From Sneathiella sp. (GTDB lineage Bacteria > Pseudomonadota > Alphaproteobacteria > Sneathiellales > Sneathiellaceae): a stretch of DNA of 8,174 bases. The stretch lies in assembly GCA_002732675.1 (NCBI GenBank), contig NVRR01000136.1:1-8174 (forward strand). The letters are read 5' to 3'. The translations under genes and the position numbers were made by a program. Within the stretch, counting starts at the first letter, position 1. Each line of letters starts with the position of its first letter. The notes beneath the pieces are model-generated. The model was not told where the DNA came from. It did no database searches and was given only the letters and a program-made list of their open reading frames with translations. Of the stretch, positions 5,121-8,174 are shown piece after piece.

Positions 5121-6479
5121 TTATTCGTCGGCCACGACCTCTATTTCCTTGACGACTTCAGCCTCAATGGCGCCGGCGACCTGGGGACCTCGGTCGGCAA
5201 GCCGCCAGGTAAAGCTGTCGAAACTGTCACAGGACGGGCAATGCGCGCTCCAGCTTTCTTCCTGACGGCCGCAACTGTCGCAAATCCACAACGGGTCCTG
5301 CGGTGCCGCTGCGCTTTTCAGGATCCATTCGCGGGCGGCGATAGCATCGGCATTGGCTTTTTCCTCCAGCTCCGCCAACATATAATAAATACTCGCCGAT
5401 GGCTGATCCCCACCGGCTTTCATCAGATGGTTCCGGGCCGGACCCCAGTCGCTGGAGGCAAGGGCAGCCTGCGCCAGCATCAAATGGGTTTCGACATGAT
5501 CGCGATTATGCGGAGCGACGGTTTCTTCTGCCCGGCGAAACCAGTCGGGCGATTGCTCGCCACTATTGCTGAGGCGAATTACCTCCGCCAGGGCACGATG
5601 CGGCGCCTGTTTCCAGCAATCAGCAATCAGCTTTTGTAGTTTGCGAGGGGATTCCAGCTCAGCCGTCAATTTTACCGCCAGCACCGCCGCCGGCACGAAA
5701 TAAGGCGCCAGATCGTGCGCTATCATGACCAAAGACAGAGCGTCTGTGTCTTTGCCCGCATCAAGACAAACCAGAGCGCGCTCATAAGATATAACGGCGC
5801 GCGCCCGCTTTACCGCTTCACCCTTCCCTGCCTTGCCGCGAGCCATACGGGAGAGGGTCTGATCGGCTTTATTCCAATCGCGGGCCTTTAACGCCAACTC
5901 ATAAAGCTCCTTCAACACCCAGTCCGTTCCGGGTCGCAGCTCATCGGCGCGCGCAGCCAACGCGCGGGCCCTCTCGATATCACCGTCTTTGCGGGCCCGA
6001 TTTATCAACCCCCGCAACCCTAAAAATTCCGTATCGCCCCGTTCAATCATCCGGTCGTAATATATACGCGCCGCGCGATCATCCTCGTTAAGCTCTGCGG
6101 CCTGCGCCGCCAGCAGCAATGTCATCGGCTCGCCCGCCAGATGTTTCTCGGCCTCGACAGCCTGACGCCGGGCCTCCACCGCATCCCCGGCAGCAATGGC
6201 AACCATTCCGCTAGAAAGCGCCTCAAGGCCTTTTTCCCGGCGGCGCGCCGAAAATACCTCACCGATCCGGCCGGGACCTCGCTTCAGCCATACCCAGAAA
6301 CGGTAGGCAAAGGCCACCAGAATAGCAAACACCAGCGCGAGCGCCGCCACCACGACAATCGAAGTCTCAACGATATATCCACCCCAAGTGAGACGGACAT
6401 TCCCCGGATAATCAGCGAGCCAAACGGCGCCAAATGCCAGCAGCACGATGACGATAAAGATGAAAACTGCGCGTATCAT
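5121..6479 (-). CDS. hemY: HemY-type TPR membrane protein with a C-terminal zinc-ribbon/rubredoxin-like motif
   Basis: A 452-residue inner-membrane protein of the HemY N-terminal family, found in proteobacterial haem operons. This is the TPR protein, not the protoporphyrinogen oxidase also called HemY; its exact role in late haem synthesis is unsettled. Two membrane helices (about 4-22 and 37-60) enclose the typical DYPGNVRLTWGGYIVET segment, then TPR-like helical pairs run from about 85 to 390. The end carries WICDSCG...HCPSCDSFDSFTW with Cys400, Cys403, Cys414 and Cys417, a four-cysteine metal-binding pattern like the rubredoxin-type domain of LapB. The start ATG 6477-6479 is chosen because AGGGG (6487-6491) precedes it and the conserved MIRAV opening begins there. 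A longer frame to 6548 would overlap the upstream gene by 59 bases. It begins 10 bases after the mitofilin stop, implying one transcript. Confidence 0.88.
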   Translation of the reverse strand: MIRAVFIFIVIVLLAFGAVWLADYPGNVRLTWGGYIVETSIVVVAALALVFAILVAFAYRFWVWLKRGPGRIGEVFSARRREKGLEALSSGMVAIAAGDAVEARRQAVEAEKHLAGEPMTLLLAAQAAELNEDDRAARIYYDRMIERGDTEFLGLRGLINRARKDGDIERARALAARADELRPGTDWVLKELYELALKARDWNKADQTLSRMARGKAGKGEAVKRARAVISYERALVCLDAGKDTDALSLVMIAHDLAPYFVPAAVLAVKLTAELESPRKLQKLIADCWKQAPHRALAEVIRLSNSGEQSPDWFRRAEETVAPHNRDHVETHLMLAQAALASSDWGPARNHLMKAGGDQPSASIYYMLAELEEKANADAIAAREWILKSAAAPQDPLWICDSCGRQEESWSAHCPSCDSFDSFTWRLADRGPQVAGAIEAEVVKEIEVVADE

Positions 6480-6489
6480 GTCCGGCCCC

Positions 6490-8174
6490 TTAGTTCGACG
6501 TCGGTGCTGAAACGGCGGCAGATGTGGCCTTCGCCAACAATCCGGCAAGCGCCTGTTCGACGGTTAGCCGCGCCTCCGCTTTTGCAAGCCAGTCCTTGGC
6601 AACCTCCGCAGACGCGCCTTCCAGCTTTTTCACTTCGGCAACGGCCTTGCTGAGATCATTTTTTGCCAAATCCTGCTCAGTCCGGGCCACAATAGAATCG
6701 GCGTCTGTGCCCTCTAAATCGTCAACCCGCCGAAACTTTACCGCTGAGGCAATACGATGCAGGGTCTGGCCATACCAGGTTTCATCGGATGGAAGGCGGG
6801 CGGTCTGGCTGATATCCGTGGCAATCATGGTAAAGCCAAGCCGAAGATCGGTCATGGTCGCCGCGCCCGTTGGTGCCACAATTTTTAAGGCCGTGATTTC
6901 ACCGGCAAGGTCAGCACTTGCCACTGCCTCCACCTGGGCAAGGCCGTTTTCAAACGGCTCATCCGACCGGGTTTCCCGTTGCAACTGGCCCAAGGCGAGC
7001 AGCATCAGAGTTCGCTTGTTTTCCGCCTTCGCCGCTGCCTCATCAGAGGCGCCCGTTTTAAGCGCGGATTCAATGGAGGACAGGATAGTTGCCTGCGTCT
7101 TCACGGTCGTCTGTTCAGTCTCAAGGTCACTTTGCAGGCCATTCATCCGGGTTTTCAAATCCAGCAGCGCGTTTTTCAAATCCAGGATTTCTGATTGCAC
7201 TTCAGGATCAGGACCGGAGACCATGGGCTCCGTTTCCTTCAATCCGGAAATAGCGCCGCCTTGTTGATTGAGCTCGGCGACGACAGTTTCCATTTTCTTC
7301 AACTGCTCTTCAAGCTGGGTTTCCAGCCCCTTGATCCGCTGATCCGTCGCGTCTGAGAGTTCCGCGAGATTGTCACCATCCGAGGCCGTCACAGGAGAGG
7401 CGATGGTAGGTGCAGAAACCATCGCTTTTGGTACTTTTTGTGCTTCCAATGCGTCAATGCGGCTCGAGAGTTTCGCGACATCGGTTTTGAGGGCGGTTTG
7501 CAGCGCACTCATTTCGGCGCTGTAGTCAGTGCCCGCACTTGCAGCGCCAAATTGCCCGGAAATTATCTCCGCAGCGCCTGCTGGCAAATAAGGCTGCACT
7601 TTTGGATAAAGGAGCGGCCAGCCAGCCAGTCCCAGGCAAAAAACAATGATCAGCGACACCAGATAGACGCCCGCCCTGGATTTTTGAGGGGAAGGCGTCG
7701 ATGCACGGGCCGCGACTTTTGTCTCCGCCTTTACGCCGCCGCTCCCCGGCAGAGAGGATTTCTTATCCAATTCAGCGGTGTTTTCAGATTTCTTATCGGA
7801 CACTTTCTGCTCCTCTGACTTGTCGGAGAATTCCTGGGCTGTTTCTGTCGGTCGGAGACCCGCCAACAGCATCAGCAGGCTTTCCTGATTTGGCTCCTGC
7901 GCAGTTTTTATTTCGCGCCACGGCACCACGCCTATTTTCTCGGCCACCGCCTTGCTCAATGCCAAGGCAGTAATTGTTTTCATTTGCGGTGTCAGCTTTG
8001 CCGCCTTTACATTATCGCAAAATATAGCGGCTGTGCGCGGCGAATAAAACAGCGCCGCGTCAATTGTGCCTGCTTTAATAGCCTTTAGCGCCTCCGGAGT
8101 AATCGTTTTCGCCGGTTTTGCTTCATACAAAACGGCTCGCTCGCAGTCAAAACCGGCAACCTTCAAAAGACCTG
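6490..8174 (-). CDS. hemD: HemD-mitofilin (Mic60-like) fusion protein, N-terminus cut by window edge
   Basis: One uninterrupted frame from the right edge to TAA 6490-6492, at least 560 residues, numbered here from the TTG at 8166. Residues 1-104 match the C-terminal lobe of uroporphyrinogen-III synthase (GFDCERAVLYEA, IDAALFYSPRTAAIF, ALSKAVAEKIGVVPW, AQEPNQESLLMLL), which closes hydroxymethylbilane to uroporphyrinogen III. A Ser/Lys/Glu-rich linker (105-164) leads to a membrane helix (166-184). Coiled-coil segments follow (about 218-245, 265-302 and 322-372), then a mitofilin C-terminal domain (about 385-545) with ADSIVARTEQDLAKNDLSKA, DWLAKAEARL and EQALAGLL. The last part is the signature of Mic60, which shapes intracytoplasmic or crista membranes. 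In many alphaproteobacteria HemD and the mitofilin protein are separate neighbours. The fused product would place a cytoplasmic synthase on a membrane anchor. A frameshift or sequencing error joining two genes cannot be excluded. Confidence 0.85.
   Translation of the reverse strand, partial: GLLKVAGFDCERAVLYEAKPAKTITPEALKAIKAGTIDAALFYSPRTAAIFCDNVKAAKLTPQMKTITALALSKAVAEKIGVVPWREIKTAQEPNQESLLMLLAGLRPTETAQEFSDKSEEQKVSDKKSENTAELDKKSSLPGSGGVKAETKVAARASTPSPQKSRAGVYLVSLIIVFCLGLAGWPLLYPKVQPYLPAGAAEIISGQFGAASAGTDYSAEMSALQTALKTDVAKLSSRIDALEAQKVPKAMVSAPTIASPVTASDGDNLAELSDATDQRIKGLETQLEEQLKKMETVVAELNQQGGAISGLKETEPMVSGPDPEVQSEILDLKNALLDLKTRMNGLQSDLETEQTTVKTQATILSSIESALKTGASDEAAAKAENKRTLMLLALGQLQRETRSDEPFENGLAQVEAVASADLAGEITALKIVAPTGAATMTDLRLGFTMIATDISQTARLPSDETWYGQTLHRIASAVKFRRVDDLEGTDADSIVARTEQDLAKNDLSKAVAEVKKLEGASAEVAKDWLAKAEARLTVEQALAGLLAKATSAAVSAPTSN

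Noticed and set aside
6524..7267. A 247-codon plus-strand frame opposite the mitofilin region
   Set aside because: Low-complexity Ser/Ala-rich antisense shadow of the HemD-mitofilin gene.

Overview
The window looks like an alphaproteobacterial chromosome. The best evidence is at the right end, where a uroporphyrinogen-III synthase (HemD) C-terminal half reads without interruption into a mitofilin/Mic60-type membrane protein, followed 10 bases later by a HemY-type TPR membrane protein. That order is characteristic of alphaproteobacterial haem loci. A tRNA-Thr(CGT) gene with an encoded CCA follows on the same strand. I cannot name the genus.

Layout. (1) 1-102: tail of a probable MarR-type regulator. 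It is followed by a perfect 21-bp palindrome lying between plausible -35 and -10 boxes, then a short-chain dehydrogenase (SDR) gene that loses its family resemblance right after its DPGL motif. (2) 781-1581, minus strand: a tightly overlapping three-gene cassette of an ArsR-type winged-helix regulator, a 75-residue PspB-like membrane/coiled-coil protein and a DUF3817 membrane protein, with an inverted repeat in front of it. DUF3817 also lacks its usual C-terminus, and its break coincides with the SDR break (about 803-811), so the two truncated genes appear to have been joined tail to tail by a rearrangement. (3) 1642-2116: no convincing gene, but a perfect 16-bp palindrome. (4) 2117-4137: an EamA/DMT transporter divergent from a GC-rich GcvA-type LysR regulator, a classic regulator/target arrangement. 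(5) 4138-4968: a gene-poor stretch carrying a decayed C-terminal piece of a TraG/VirD4-like or related conjugation ATPase, on the 3' side of the tRNA-Thr gene. This suggests the scar of an integrated element. (6) 4969-8174, minus strand: tRNA-Thr and the haem/Mic60 operon.

The right third (about 4969-8174) is ordinary core genome. The left two thirds is a patchwork of small regulator-plus-target modules, truncated genes and an element remnant, with uneven base composition. I found no CRISPR array, complete insertion sequence, complete phage or clear defence system. The items most worth a second look are the double truncation at about 803-811, the ArsR/PspB-like/DUF3817 cassette, the tRNA-adjacent conjugation remnant and the HemD-mitofilin fusion.
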